Shown one piece after another: positions 44,694 to 55,633 of a stretch of DNA of 64,000 nt. Positions within the stretch are counted from its first letter, which is position 1, and each line of letters starts with the position of its first letter. Source of the DNA: Diaporthe sp. PMI_573 (lineage: Eukaryota; Ascomycota; Sordariomycetes; Diaporthales; Diaporthaceae); NCBI GenBank assembly GCA_021399435.1, contig JAJTUP010000015.1:558001-622000 (forward strand), given 5' to 3'. The position numbers were made by a program, and so were the translations under genes. Under the pieces are notes generated by a model. The model made no database searches, was not told the DNA's origin, and saw only the letters and a list, made by a program, of their open reading frames with translations.

Positions 44694-45385
44694 GCCCGGC
44701 ACGTATGCATCAAAAGTGGCATTTTTTTCTTCATATGACGTTCTTGGATCACCGGGGACGAGGTTTGCCCCAGGGAATATCTTTGGGCCGGGTCATAATG
44801 CATTACTGGGCGAACACTTCTTGGGTATCAGCTGTCCTAGAGCATGCGGACACAAAATGCAAGATAGACAAAAATGCTGCAATATGCCTAGAATCGGATT
44901 CACATCCAATTATCTGCCTGCAGTGGTCATCCCAGCAGATGCGATTCCAAATTTTGGCATCTTGAGAAAAGAAGGGGAGGGGGAATAGCACTCATTTCGA
45001 ATAACATCCTACTTCCCGCTTAAACCACTCGAAAACACAGGGGTCACCGAAGGGTTTGTTTCAATGGCTAGTAATAAGTATATATGGCCGAGACCGTAGA
45101 AAGGCGGATAGATAAATGTTGACTGGGCTGGAGCACATTGAAGGACGGGGTGATGCTTTGTGCGCTCAGTGCAGGTATCGCGGAGGTCTTGCCTGTGAGA
45201 CAGAACACAGTAACGGATAAGTAAGCCTCTCGTAGAAGGAGAGCAGGGTGATGCCTTTGTACAGAGCCATTATTGTTTCCAGCGCGTAGGCGTGCGCTTC
45301 GACTACTACACGACAACTATCGTATCACGGGCCAAGCCCCGTCTTCTTACCGTCATCAAACCCAAAGACTCTGGACCGCCCGCCC
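44694..45385. other. Convergent intergenic region HECT / mL61
   Basis: 0.7 kb between two 3' ends. No coding frame with family resemblance; includes an AT-rich stretch at 45060-45110 possibly used for polyadenylation. Confidence 0.5.
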
Positions 45386-46185
45386 TCACTTGTCCGCCTT
45401 GAGCGCATCCGCCTCCTGCCTTGCCCTCTCCAGTAACCTCTTCTCTGACTGGATCGTCTCGCGGTACCTCTTCTGCACCTCCTTGTCGTGCACAGCGCGC
45501 TCCTGCAGCTCCAGCAGCCTCGCCATCTCCTCCTGGTCCTCGAGCGTCGGCTCCACCTCTGTCGCGCCCGTCTTCTCCAGGAACTGTTTCAGAATCTCGG
45601 CCGACCGCACGTTCTTCATGTTGATCGTGACCACCGTCTCCCCCTCGGCGGGCGGCGGCGCCCTCGCGGTGCCCGTGCTCGAGCTCGCGATGGTGCGCCA
45701 CGCATCTGTGATGGCGACGGCGCGCTTCGGCGCCGCACCCGTGTGCCCTTCTATCTGCGCTGGCTGCTGTGGCGCGTCGCCGCTCATGTAGATGCTCAGC
45801 GTGGCGGGCCCCGTCTGCTCCTGCGTCCGGTTCACGATCATCGGCACCTCCGGGTTGTGGTACTTTAAGCGCGGCAGGTTTTCCTTCCAGAACTTGCGGC
45901 CGCCCATGTGCCCGTCGTTCAACCTGCGCGCGAACTCCATGTGTATCTTGGTCACGTTCGAGGGGAGTTTTGCTGCCCCGGGCCCATTCCTTATGCTGAC
46001 AAGCTGTGGGTCGTATGGCAATTAGTATCATGAGGGACCAGGTTTGGCTCTGAGGACTGGCGACACGGTCGTGTGGGAGCTGTTTACCTGCTGCCAAGGG
46101 CGTCAGTCTATGTGGTCGCATGAGCACGGCGTGCGAGAGGGCTCACAGATTTCAGCTTGTTCATTCGCATCCCTATTCTCGACAT
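45386..46185 (-). CDS. MRP49: Mitochondrial large-subunit ribosomal protein mL61 (Mrp49)
   Basis: Exons 46185-46147 (MSRIGMRMNKLKS) and 46003-45386 give 218 aa. The intron joins KS to LVSIRNGPGAA at phase 0 with CCACAG acceptor, replacing an upstream in-frame Met at 46021. The thioredoxin-like L51/S25/CI-B8 domain is clear: IRNGPGAAKLPSNVTKIHMEF, GHMGGRKFWKENLPRLKYHNPEVPM, GPATLSIYMS. A basic/acidic coiled C-terminal extension (EILKQFLEKTGATEVEP..EEMARLLELQERAV..) is longer than in yeast, as usual in filamentous fungi. It acts in the mitochondrial matrix and is divergent from GEP3, another mitochondrial translation factor. Confidence 0.88.
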
Positions 46186-46557
46186 CTTGGGCGGCGGGAC
46201 CGAGCCTGTCTGAGGCTCAGATATCACAGTAGAAGAGAAGGGTATTGGGCCGACGCCGTGTGATTGCTTTCGTCGTCGTCGCCGCCGTCATACGTCAACC
46301 AATTGGGCCTGGTCGTCGATCGCGAAATTTCAATATGTCGTCGAATGCGACCAGGGCCCCATTGAAGGCCTGCCGCAGCGGCAGCGCACCCTGGTCAGAA
46401 GCTTATCTCGCGGCTGGCAGGCCTTATCGCAGCTCAGGGGTCCCCCCCAAAAAAAACAGTCTCCTAGGCTTGCATATTTGCTTCACTTTGCCCAGGATTG
46501 GATGGATCTTGTCCATTCGACTCTTTGCGCCGGTGCTAACCGTGATGTGTTGACGCA
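46186..46557. promoter_or_regulatory. Bidirectional promoter region MRP49 / GEP3
   Basis: 372 bp between the ATGs of two genes for mitochondrial translation. Contains a CCAAT at about 46298 (ACCAATTGGG, palindromic). Coordinated expression is inferred. Confidence 0.5.
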
Positions 46558-48693
46558 ATGAAACCCGGAGCCAAGCAGATATCGTGTTCGCGACTGCTAC
46601 GGGGGTTTATCAACGTCGATCATGGTGGCTCGCTAGGCTCTACTCTACCATTATATCTTTGTCCCGCCGCGGCAAGATGCCAAACCTCGTATAGGTCGGG
46701 CCATGCCACAACAACAGGTGCCCCAGGGCAGCAGCTTCTGCCACTGCGCCACACCAGAAAGCTGCACTTGACAAGTCGGCCAACGGAGGATGACGACTCT
46801 GTCCAAGCTGCTCCGGTCCGAACACTACCAGTGCAGTGTGCTGGCTGTGGTGCTCTCTCGCAGACGGCTGTTCCAGACCAACCGGGGTATTTCGGCCTGG
46901 ATAGGAGAGCCGTCAAGGCTTACTTGGGCCTGCTGAGGGAAGAACACCGCCAAAGTAGCGAGGATGAGGTTCTTCAAGACGCACTGCAGAACCGCGGTGG
47001 TCTACTGGAGCGCTTTGGCCTCGCGAATGCCGCTCTCCCACAGCGCCCCCGGACTGAGAGCAGCGAGACGCCTGACGTGCCCTTCTGTGACCGCTGCCAC
47101 AACCTCATCCACCACCACACCGGGACTCCTATCTACCACCCCACCATGGAGGCTATCCGTGAGACCATCCAGGAGTCACCGTACAAGTACAACCATGTCT
47201 ATCACGTCCTTGACGCCGCCGACTTCCCCATGTCGCTCCTACCTCAGGTCCACCAGCTGCTCCACCTGATGCCACTGCGCACCAAGAACCGCCGCTCGCA
47301 ATCCGGCAAGTTCTTCAAGGGGAAGAAGACAGAGATGAGCTTCATCATAACCAGGTCCGACCTCTTGGCGCCAAAGAAGGAACAGGTGGACAGGCTCATG
47401 CCAACTCTGGTCGAGATCCTGAGACAGGCCCTGCCGCGTGACTCGAGGCATGTAAGGTTGGGTAATGTGAGGTGCGTGAGTGCCAAGCGGAGCTGGTGGA
47501 CCAAGGAGGTCAAGGAGGACATATGGAAGCGAGGAGGTGCCGGGTGGATGGTAGGAAAGGTCAATGTCGGCAAGAGCCAGCTCTTCGATGCCGTATTCCC
47601 AAAAGGCCGGATGGGCTGGAAGGAATCCAAACACGATATCTCAGTGGCTGTACAACCTCGGGACGAAATCACCTCAGCACCAGAAATCGACCACGAGCAG
47701 GATGTCAAGCATGCTGTGCTACCGGACATCGACGAACTTGGCCATGATTCTTTACTGCCACCACCACAAGAAGAGACGAATTTTCCACGTATGCCGGTCG
47801 TGTCGGAATTGCCGGGGACTACTGCGTCTCCTATCCGGGTTCCCTTCGGCGGAGGGAAGGGCGAGCTCATCGACTTACCTGGACTCGAGCGCAGCGAACT
47901 GGAGACCTGGGTCCGTGAGGAGCATCGGCATTCCCTTGTCATGAAGGCCCGTGCAAGCCCCGAGCAACATGTTGTCAAGCCTGGACAGTCGCTTCTGATC
48001 GGTGGCTTCATCAGGATCACGCCGCGCACGCCGGACCTCGTCTTCCTTGCCTACGCATTCACGCCCATTGAACCACATCTGACGGCAACGGAAAAAGCAA
48101 TCGAGATACAGCAACAGGCGTCTGATATCAATGCTAGCAACATATCTGTCCCAGGCACTGGACAGAAGATCAAGCACGCTGGGTCGTTCAAATTGCAGTG
48201 GGACGTCACCAAGAAACGCGCCGGCCCGATCACCAGGAAAGACGCTGTTGGAATCAAGGTCGACCGTCTCCCTTACCGTGTACTGTCGCTTGATATTCTC
48301 ATCGAGGGGTGTGGCTGGGTGGAGATCACGGCACAAGTCCGGACCAAGAACTTATTCTCACCTTCACCTTCTACGAAGTCCAAGCCATCCTCCAAGAAGG
48401 CCATCACGGTGGGAGGGGAAGAGATTTTACAGGAACTGGACTTGTCGGATCCAGGAGTGGAAGATGAGAATTCTCAGCATGCAGAATCAGGGGAACCGGA
48501 GCCGAACTGGCCGGTCGTGGATGTCTTCTCTCCAGAGGGACGCTTCATCGGATGTCGACCACCCCTGAATGCATGGCTGTACAATAAGGTTCGCAAGACT
48601 GCCGAGACCAGTAAGAAACGGCCGCGGAAGAGCATGACGGGGGCAAAGAGAAGGGGCAAGAACACGGAAAGAGCCAGATCTGCCGAGGCATAG
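46558..48693 (+). CDS. GEP3: Circularly permuted mitochondrial GTPase GEP3 (YqeH/NOA1 type)
   Basis: Single exon, 711 aa, mitochondrial. The family (yeast Gep3/Mtg3, bacterial YqeH) helps assemble the small mitoribosomal subunit. A basic N-terminus with Arg and few acids suits a presequence. A YqeH-like zinc finger pairs CAGCGAL (C94/C97) with CDRCHNL (C177/C180). The GTPase motifs are in the permuted order G4-G5-G1-G2-G3: G4 TRSD (265-268, in place of NKxD), G5 CVSAK (306-310), P-loop GKVNVGKS (333-340), G3 DLPG in GELIDLPGLERS. The G4 variation (T-R-S-D) is common in fungal members as far as I recall. The C-terminal region (about 470-650) is the beta-rich family-specific domain, followed by a basic tail. 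Acidic linker inserts are present between G1 and G3. Confidence 0.9.
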   Translation: MKPGAKQISCSRLLRGFINVDHGGSLGSTLPLYLCPAAARCQTSYRSGHATTTGAPGQQLLPLRHTRKLHLTSRPTEDDDSVQAAPVRTLPVQCAGCGALSQTAVPDQPGYFGLDRRAVKAYLGLLREEHRQSSEDEVLQDALQNRGGLLERFGLANAALPQRPRTESSETPDVPFCDRCHNLIHHHTGTPIYHPTMEAIRETIQESPYKYNHVYHVLDAADFPMSLLPQVHQLLHLMPLRTKNRRSQSGKFFKGKKTEMSFIITRSDLLAPKKEQVDRLMPTLVEILRQALPRDSRHVRLGNVRCVSAKRSWWTKEVKEDIWKRGGAGWMVGKVNVGKSQLFDAVFPKGRMGWKESKHDISVAVQPRDEITSAPEIDHEQDVKHAVLPDIDELGHDSLLPPPQEETNFPRMPVVSELPGTTASPIRVPFGGGKGELIDLPGLERSELETWVREEHRHSLVMKARASPEQHVVKPGQSLLIGGFIRITPRTPDLVFLAYAFTPIEPHLTATEKAIEIQQQASDINASNISVPGTGQKIKHAGSFKLQWDVTKKRAGPITRKDAVGIKVDRLPYRVLSLDILIEGCGWVEITAQVRTKNLFSPSPSTKSKPSSKKAITVGGEEILQELDLSDPGVEDENSQHAESGEPEPNWPVVDVFSPEGRFIGCRPPLNAWLYNKVRKTAETSKKRPRKSMTGAKRRGKNTERARSAEA

Positions 48694-49395
48694 GAGGCTC
48701 AAAAAGAATATACAAATATAATACAGCATGCCAATATACCACTCAACACAAGGTGGAGCCCTACAAGTCTACCAAGTATAAGTATCTCAGACATGTATGA
48801 AGAAACGAACGAGCAGTTCAACATTGGAATGCGCCCTGACCGGTGGCCGGCCGGCCCTCTGATGAGCCTCATCCTGCATGAGCCCCGGAACCTACCCCAC
48901 TGAGACAGTGACCTGATAGCTGCCGGCCCTAGGGAGCGGGATGACGCGGGGGCTTTAAAAAAAACGTCCGAGCGGCCTAGCATCACCCCTCACTGACGGT
49001 TGACAAAGCGACCAAGAGAGCAACCAAACCAACAACGGGTCACACGCCGCAAGACGAACCACTCCAAAAAAAAAAAAAAGTTGCCGCTTCTCTGCAAGTA
49101 ACATCACCACCTCCTACGAACGACCTACAACCGCAGTCCCTGACCTAGAGCAGGAGCAAAGCGAGGAGCGCCCTGAGTGGAATTCGACGCATTCCACCGC
49201 CTTGCCCCTCGACTGCTCTTTGGGGCATTCCATCAGCGAACAACAGAGGCCCTCCAGACAAGGCATACAACCAGCCACACTCGAAGTTGACCTGCTCTCG
49301 GCTGCCGCGCTGCACATTTCGCTAGCAAGATTGAGCAGTGGGACCGTCGTGCTCATACTACCCTACACCTCGTACACTTCCATTCACAGTTCGCC
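48694..49395. other. Intergenic region GEP3 / YPI1
   Basis: 0.7 kb on the plus strand holding the GEP3 3' flank and YPI1 promoter. It has a 13-nt A run near 49066-49078. No gene seen. Confidence 0.5.
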
Positions 49396-49993
49396 ATGGC
49401 TCAGGGTTCATCAGATCAACAGACTTCTGGCGGTGGGACCGGCGCCGGCGGCGGATCTTCACATGCGGTGAGAAGCGCAGGGCCAGGCACAACGTCACAG
49501 ACCCAGACGCAAGCACAGACGCAGTCACCAATCCTACGGTTGCGCGGCGCGCAGAGGAATCGGGGTCCTCGGGTTCAGTGGGCGGAGAGCGTGGTGGACA
49601 ATGAGGGCATGGGCAAGAAGTCCTCAAAGGGTAAGAAGACACCCCCACCCCCCGAAAACAACGCCTGCCCATCTGCTGACCAGCGGGACAGTATGCTGCA
49701 TCTACCACGCGCCCAAGGCGGTGGATGAGTCCAGCGATGAGTCCTCCTCCGACTCTTCCAGCTCGTCATCGTCCGACGACTCCGACTCCGACTCGGGCGA
49801 GGGGCCCTCGCGCCGCGCAAACGGCGACCAGGCGGGCAAGGACTGCGGTCACAAGCACAAGCACGGGCGCGGCCGCCGGAAAGGCGACGAGGGGCGTAGG
49901 GAGAGGAAGCCCAGCCCGAACGCATACGAGAAGGTGCCGAAGCCGAAGCCCAAGGACTGGCCTGGTGGCTCGGGGCCTGTTGGGACTGGCTAA
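49396..49993 (+). CDS. YPI1: Type-1 protein phosphatase inhibitor Ypi1 (inhibitor-3/PPP1R11)
   Basis: Exons 49396-49630 and 49692-49993 give 178 aa. Splicing joins GMGKKSSK to VCCIYHAPK, reconstituting the inhibitor-3 signature. The PP1-docking motif RVQW is at residues 59-62, followed by [22 protein letters not shown], the most conserved part of the family. The C-terminus is disordered: an Asp/Ser run, a Lys/His/Arg-rich block (HKHKHGRGRRKG) that may serve as NLS, and a proline-lysine end. It regulates nuclear PP1 (Glc7). The 61-nt intron contains a C-rich tract just after the donor. Confidence 0.92.
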
Positions 49994-51339
49994 GCCTGGA
50001 AGGAAGAGGGGAGGAGAGGGATGTGTGTGTCGAGGTCGTGAGCGAGGATCACGGCCTGGATAGAGAGGAAAGGGGCCCCTGTGAGGATGATGAATGATAC
50101 CCACGAATTAGACGAATGACCTGGGCAATCTGGGGTTCTCCGACTAGGGTCCAGATGACTATCGCTCAGGCCGCCGGCCAGAGTCCTGGAAACCCTCGAG
50201 TCGCGAGCAGTCTGCTGACAGACTTTCGAATTAGAGGGGTCTGTTCAGGCCCGCCTCGACGTGTGAATCAAACGGACAAGGTTCTGAACAGTATCAAGCC
50301 GGCTCACACACCGGAGGATGGAGGTACATACAGTGGCAAAGTGTCACAACGGTCCCGTACCAATTAGTACCAAGCGAAATCTCCGTAAACAAAGCGCCCC
50401 GCCTGCCACTCTCGTCACTGAGCTTCATTGCAGGCACGTGAGCACAACCAGTGACATATCCATCACCTACGCTAACGACAAATGTGGCAATCAGCACACG
50501 AAGCTGTCGATCCGTCCAGGTCTTACCTCCCCGCTGATACGAGTCGAAAATGAGTCAACAAGCGGCGATCAAACGAGCTTTAATTCTGATCTCCGCTGAA
50601 GAAGAGCAGCAGCAACGACAAACAGAGACAAGACTCGCCTGTTCCACGTGGGCGACGGGCACGAGTCGCGCGTCGCGTCGGCCAGAACGGTAGGACCTAG
50701 TCTGCTTCATTAGGGGTACCCAATCCAGGCGCGGACCGGTTGCAACCCCTGACCCTGCGCCGGCGCCGACGATGATATAAATACGTCCCCGTGTGTGCAC
50801 AATCTGCTGGCGGTGACCCGACAGCCCGGTCTGGTGCCTTGAACCTGGACAAGATAGAAGGAGATAGAGAGCAGAGACGAGGAAATTGACGGTCTAGACC
50901 AGTCCGTCGTCCACACTCCCCAGGGTCGCAGTATTTATAGTTTTACCCCCCACCAGTACTCAGGGGAGGTTCCGCCCCAAAATAAGTACTGTATGGTTCC
51001 TATGACCGGCAGCAGCCGATGCCCCGGCAGTTGTTATGTTGTGCTGATGATTGCGCAACCTGAGGATTCTTGATTAGGAGGGACGGGTGGGTGTGGGGAA
51101 GTCGTCGCGGATGGTAAACAAGCAAGGGGAAAACGTCCGCGGGGCGCTGGTTCATGGCGTCAGCTTGCAACCAACAATGTCTCTAGGGCGGTCTGGCACC
51201 GCGTAACACTTGCAGCCGGTCTCGCACTAGACAGGAAGAAAGGAAAAACAGGGCAGCAGTAGCATGTGAGCTTGGTAGAGCTACCAATGGCCCGAAGCGA
51301 GGCCCGGGGAGGGAAACACTGCTCACTTCTGAAAGCGCG

Positions 51340-51365
51340 AAAAAAAAAAAAAAAAAAAAAAAAAA
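51340..51365. repeat. A26 homopolymer
   Basis: Uninterrupted run of 26 A on the plus strand in a gene-poor region. No retroelement ORF or target-site duplication was recognised beside it. Confidence 0.9.
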
Positions 51366-53740
51366 GTGTCGGGGGGTCGCATCGGTGCGAGTATTAAACT
51401 TTCCGGCGTTCCCTGCGAGGTCGTATATGAGCCTCATGCGGTGCGATGCGGCCCTCAGCCTCGCGCAAAGGCTAAATAGTGAGAGAACGGGAAGAAAATT
51501 TTCTTCTCGGCCTATAGCATCCGGGATATATTGGCAGGACGAGGACAGAAGGAGAGCTCCCGTAGCACGACATCAACCGGCCTGGCAACTTACATGAGCT
51601 TCACCAGTCACCTTTCCAGCAGCTGAAACTGTGACACCAGCAGCGGGAAGCCGGCGCCAGAGGTTGTGGCACCGGAAGAGCTCGCCCGCCGTACGCAACT
51701 CGCCTGGTCAAACAAGCGTGCTGCATCAGAGGCGCCTGCGATTCCGGGACCCGGAATTGTGTGCCGTGTTGTCTTAGGCGTCGCCATGGATGTGTATGTA
51801 CGAGGAAATGCCGCCGCGTGTTGTCTCGTGGAGTGGTGTGGTAGTGCGGGTGGCTTGCCGAACGGAACGTAATTCCTGTGGTGACTATCACACTTACAGA
51901 TTTCTGACAGGGCAGGTTTAGCCAGAATACGCGTCGGCATTTGCAATGCGATATAACGCGCTTGCGGTGTGTGCGTTCTTTTGCGTTTGAGTGCGTGGAC
52001 TAATAAGGCCTTGCCAAGAGACAAGGCTGAACTTAGTTCATATTGAGCGAATATCAGATATAGTCTTATGTAACGTAGTGAGGCCGGAAAACCACTGGTA
52101 GACCAGCCTGAGTCCTTATCCGGATGCAGGATTCCTTGTGGTGAGTAGGGGTTGGACCTGCGGGCGTGGCTGTCCGGCCCCCCTTGGCACGAGAGCCGCA
52201 TCTGCACACAGACGTTTTCCCTCTCTAACTCTGAGTCTGTGCCTTTTTCTTCGGGTTGCTAGCCCGGAGAATAACAGAAATACGACCCAGATTGGCTGAC
52301 CTCCGGCAAGGGTCGGCCTTTGGGCCAAAGGTAAGCCGGGACTGGGGAGGATGCTTGATTACTCAAGGGTCCGCCCCCCCAGTGACAATGGCCAGTGCAG
52401 GAAACAAACCCCCCTCCCCCTTCCGTATTCATGTAATGAGCGAAGATGAGAAGTGACCGGCAATGGGTACCAAAATAGAAGCACAGAGGAAGGCGACGAT
52501 GGGTTGATTGTCTGGTTCGCGAAGTGTGGTTTACGTGGTTGGATCAGGGCCTGGCACCTGCGCCCGAGCCTGCGACTGCGCCCGCACCCGTCGTTTATCC
52601 CCTTCTTGTTGCCCCTGAACTAGCGCGGAGGTTGACGCGGTGTCGGGAGATGGCCTCCGGGGACATGGGTGGGGGGCAAGAGAAGCAATTCTGATGATCT
52701 GAAATGGACAAGCTCGCGCACCCTGTGCTGCACAGCGTCCCATCGGAGGGTGAAAGGCATGTTGCGTGCAGATGAAACGAGGCGAATCGTGCCGCTGCAA
52801 AGACAGCAGAGCAAGAAGCTGTCATGTAACGGCACCGTAGCGGAGGCTATCGCCATGCCGGACGACAGCGGTGGTTGGCGAGCACGGATTTGGCATGTGA
52901 GATCCTGGCCCACCCCACGCGCATCATCAGCATGCAACGCATGCAACGCACGCAAACACAATGGCCTTCCCCGAGGCTCGGCTTCGTGCTCGGGAAGGCT
53001 GGGATGGGATTGCTGGCTTGCTCTGGCTTGCTGGCCGGCTTACTGGCCGGCTGACCGGGTGTGGAGGATGCAGAGAACTTCTTTGTTTGTGCTGCTGCAT
53101 TGCTGTTGGATCTCACGGCGATCGGCAACGCGGACTGCCCTTCTGGGGCGGCGGTTGCCAACCTGGGCAGGCTGCGGCGCGTGTTGGGCCCACCATTACA
53201 TTCTCTCACTTGCCATTCCTGGAGCCCTGCAGGAGCGGTGCTGGGATGGATCGACGATCCAGGAGCATGCATGGCATGGCATACACGGTGCACACCCGAA
53301 ACACGGCCCAGCAGCAAAACACGCAGAGGAAGAATGCCGCAAGGGGCACAGTGGACTGGCAGACTGGGTGTCTCGTGTCCTGGAGTCATGGGCAAGAGGA
53401 CATGCCCTGTCAGCAGTACGACAACAACCTGAGGCAGATACCGGAGGGTTGGAGCAAGCAGCAAGCAGGACCTGGTCGCTTGGGCAGGAAAATTGGGCAT
53501 TGACAAGATCATCTCTGCCCACATGTGCCACATTCTAGGTTCGTGCCAGCATCATGTCACGACAGGGGACTTGCTTCTTCGCAATAAAGGAGCAGCCCAA
53601 ATGCAAATGACAAGAGAGAGATCGAAATGAGAACAAGATGCACATCATCCAAAAAGAAGCAAGGAGGCGACGGGATGATGGCTCTAGATGGGATGAGACG
53701 GGATGCACAGTATCAAATGTCAAGACAGGAGGAGCCGGCT

Positions 53741-53805
53741 CACGAAGCTTGCTCACGAAGCTTGCCCACGAAGCTTGCCCACGAAGCTTGCCCACGAAGC
53801 TTGCC
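53741..53805. repeat. 13-nt tandem repeat (CACGAAGCTTGCC x5)
   Basis: Five head-to-tail copies, the first with one mismatch (GCT for GCC end), each carrying AAGCTT. Non-coding context. Confidence 0.92.
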
Positions 53806-53860
53806 CCTGCTTCCTTTGTTGCCCTATGGAGGTGCGTGCGGGCGTATACCACATGAGTAC

Positions 53861-53931
53861 CTAGGTACACTACTGTACCCGGGAAGAAGCGACTACATCT
53901 CTGCTGTGTAATGCATCTAAAGTACCTAGGT
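53861..53931. repeat. Two TACCTAGGTA palindromes
   Basis: GTACCTAGGTAC-type palindromes near 53864 and 53924, followed by related CCAGGTAATTACCTG sequence up to about 54010. The same core occurs near 20845. Confidence 0.6.
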
Positions 53932-55024
53932 ATGCTGCTGCCCCTGAATTGAGCTGCCCTACTGTTTTAACTACCCAGGTAATTACCTGCCCCAGGTGCC
54001 TGGGTAATTAGGCTGGTGATGTGCAGACTAAGATGTCCACTTTGGGGGGGGGGGGAGCACATCCCCCATATACATACAGTACAGGTACAATGGAGGATCC
54101 GACGTGTCGAGGTACACAGTACATGTTATCTACGAGGGCCTGCTGGGAGTAGATTGAATTGGGTTTCGATGCTGGGGCGGGCAGACCCTCAACAAAGCAA
54201 GCAGAGTTGCAAGAATCGGTCGTCTTTTCCAACCGTGCCCTTTCCCTGTCCCTGATTGAATGAACCTTTTGGGGTGGCCTGGACTGCAGCATGAGGAACG
54301 GCGGGGGGCTGTGGTCTCTGGTGGGGCTGGAAGTTGCCGGTACGAACGAACCAAACACCCAGCACGCCTGTACAACTGAACCGTACCGTATTCGCACTGC
54401 ACTGCACTTTGACTGGCACTGGTAGGCTACAATGACGCGGCAAGGTACGCTGGACTGGACGGACAGCCAGACAGACAAAGATATGCACCCGGGCACACAG
54501 ACAAGAGGCACATAGACAGCAGACACGGACGGCAAGCGTCGAGTGGAGCATTCATCAGACCCCCCCGACCCCCACCGTTGTGCTTTTCCGATTTGCCCAC
54601 CGCCCCTCAGGGACCGTTCAAGGGACCGAAGCCCAGAGAAGTGACCCACAGGGATTTGATTGAACCCTGGACTGGCCCAGGACCGGGGACTGGCCTCCTC
54701 CTCTTGGGGCCACCAATGGCTGCAGCCCTCGGCTTGCCTGCATCTTGCAGACTGCAGACTGCAGACTGCCAGACCCCAGAGAAAAAGGTGCGCGCCGTGC
54801 GGTTTATTATTTGCCTAGCTCTACCAACGTGAACAAGCCCAACTCCTCCTGCTCCTGGCAGGACCGTAGGTAGACCTGAATACGGACGGGACTACGTGCC
54901 GTGGTTTTTCCCTCCTCGACCCCCGACAGACACACGCGCCCACCCGACTGCTTTTCCCTCTCCACGCTTCATTTGACAGCAGTTGTTTGTCTTGGACGGC
55001 GTGCTCGTGCCACTCTTGTCCTCG

Positions 55025-55044
55025 CTGCTGCTGCTGCTGCTGCT
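55025..55044. repeat. (CTG)n trinucleotide repeat
   Basis: Short perfect CTG run (about 6-7 units), followed at 55061-55085 by CCTCAA hexamers, in the probable leader of the DENN gene. Confidence 0.8.
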
Positions 55045-55633
55045 CCCGACCGTTACCCTTCACCTCAACCTCAACCTCAACCTCACTCTCGACCTTCTGC
55101 CCAGTGTCGCCTAGCTTGCGTGAGGCACCCCTTACTCTAGACACACTTCTTGTCTCCAGCCATTGGTCCGAGGTGCACCTGCGAGGAACCTCAGCGCCCG
55201 TCTTTTGGCCTCCCCGCCCGCACTCAACCTCACACCACCCCCACCTCGCCTCACATCCCTTCACCTCACCCACCGATCCATCCATCCGCGCCTGGCTGCT
55301 TTCCACAGCTCCCGTTCTTGAGACAACACCTGCGACGACACCCTCCCGGCCCCTACAGCTCCGTCGGCATCCGCTACAGTACCTGCCAAAAGGCCTCCCT
55401 CCTCTCCTCACAGGGGGCACGAGGCCCACCCCCCGCCCAACACCAGCCGCCTGTCGCAACCGCTCCTGGTGGCTACCGGCGCCCGTCCAGGACTTGGTCT
55501 CGCCGTACAAGTCCCGCCCCACTACTGGGGCCTGACCAGAACACTCTCTCTGGCCGACCAATGACCCCATGAAGGAGCGAGCGCAGTGGTCTAGAGAAGT
55601 GCAAGCTAGCTAGCTACCAGCAGACCAGCGGCC

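Larger units (their letters stand above)
49994..55633. other. 5.6-kb gene-poor region
   Basis: Longest stretch without a supported gene. Long open frames exist (52669-53538 plus, 54008-54649 minus, 54821-55570 minus). All are rich in Trp, Cys, Arg or Pro, overlap opposite-strand ORFs of similar size, and show no domain, so I reject them. It holds an A26 tract, a 13-nt repeat, CTG and CCTCAA repeats and paired TACCTAGGTA palindromes. The pyrimidine-rich last 700 bp are probably leader of the DENN gene. Non-coding RNA cannot be excluded. Confidence 0.45.

Noticed and set aside
45306..46127. 273-codon minus ORF in another frame over mL61
   Set aside because: Arg/Ala/Gly-rich shadow of the real mL61 frame, which has clear family motifs and a spliced start.
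51340..51365. A26 tract as the poly(A) end of a retrotransposon
   Set aside because: No coding remnant upstream and no target-site duplication that I could find; kept only as a homopolymer.
52669..53538. 289-codon plus-strand ORF
   Set aside because: Very high Trp/Cys/Arg content, opposite-strand ORF of similar length (52847-53533), no domain, internal low-complexity repeats of the DNA; reads as chance open frame in GC-rich DNA.
54008..55570. Long minus-strand ORFs (213 and 249 codons)
   Set aside because: No domain, Gly/Arg/Ser-biased, and 54821-55570 is the complement of the pyrimidine-rich leader of the DENN gene.
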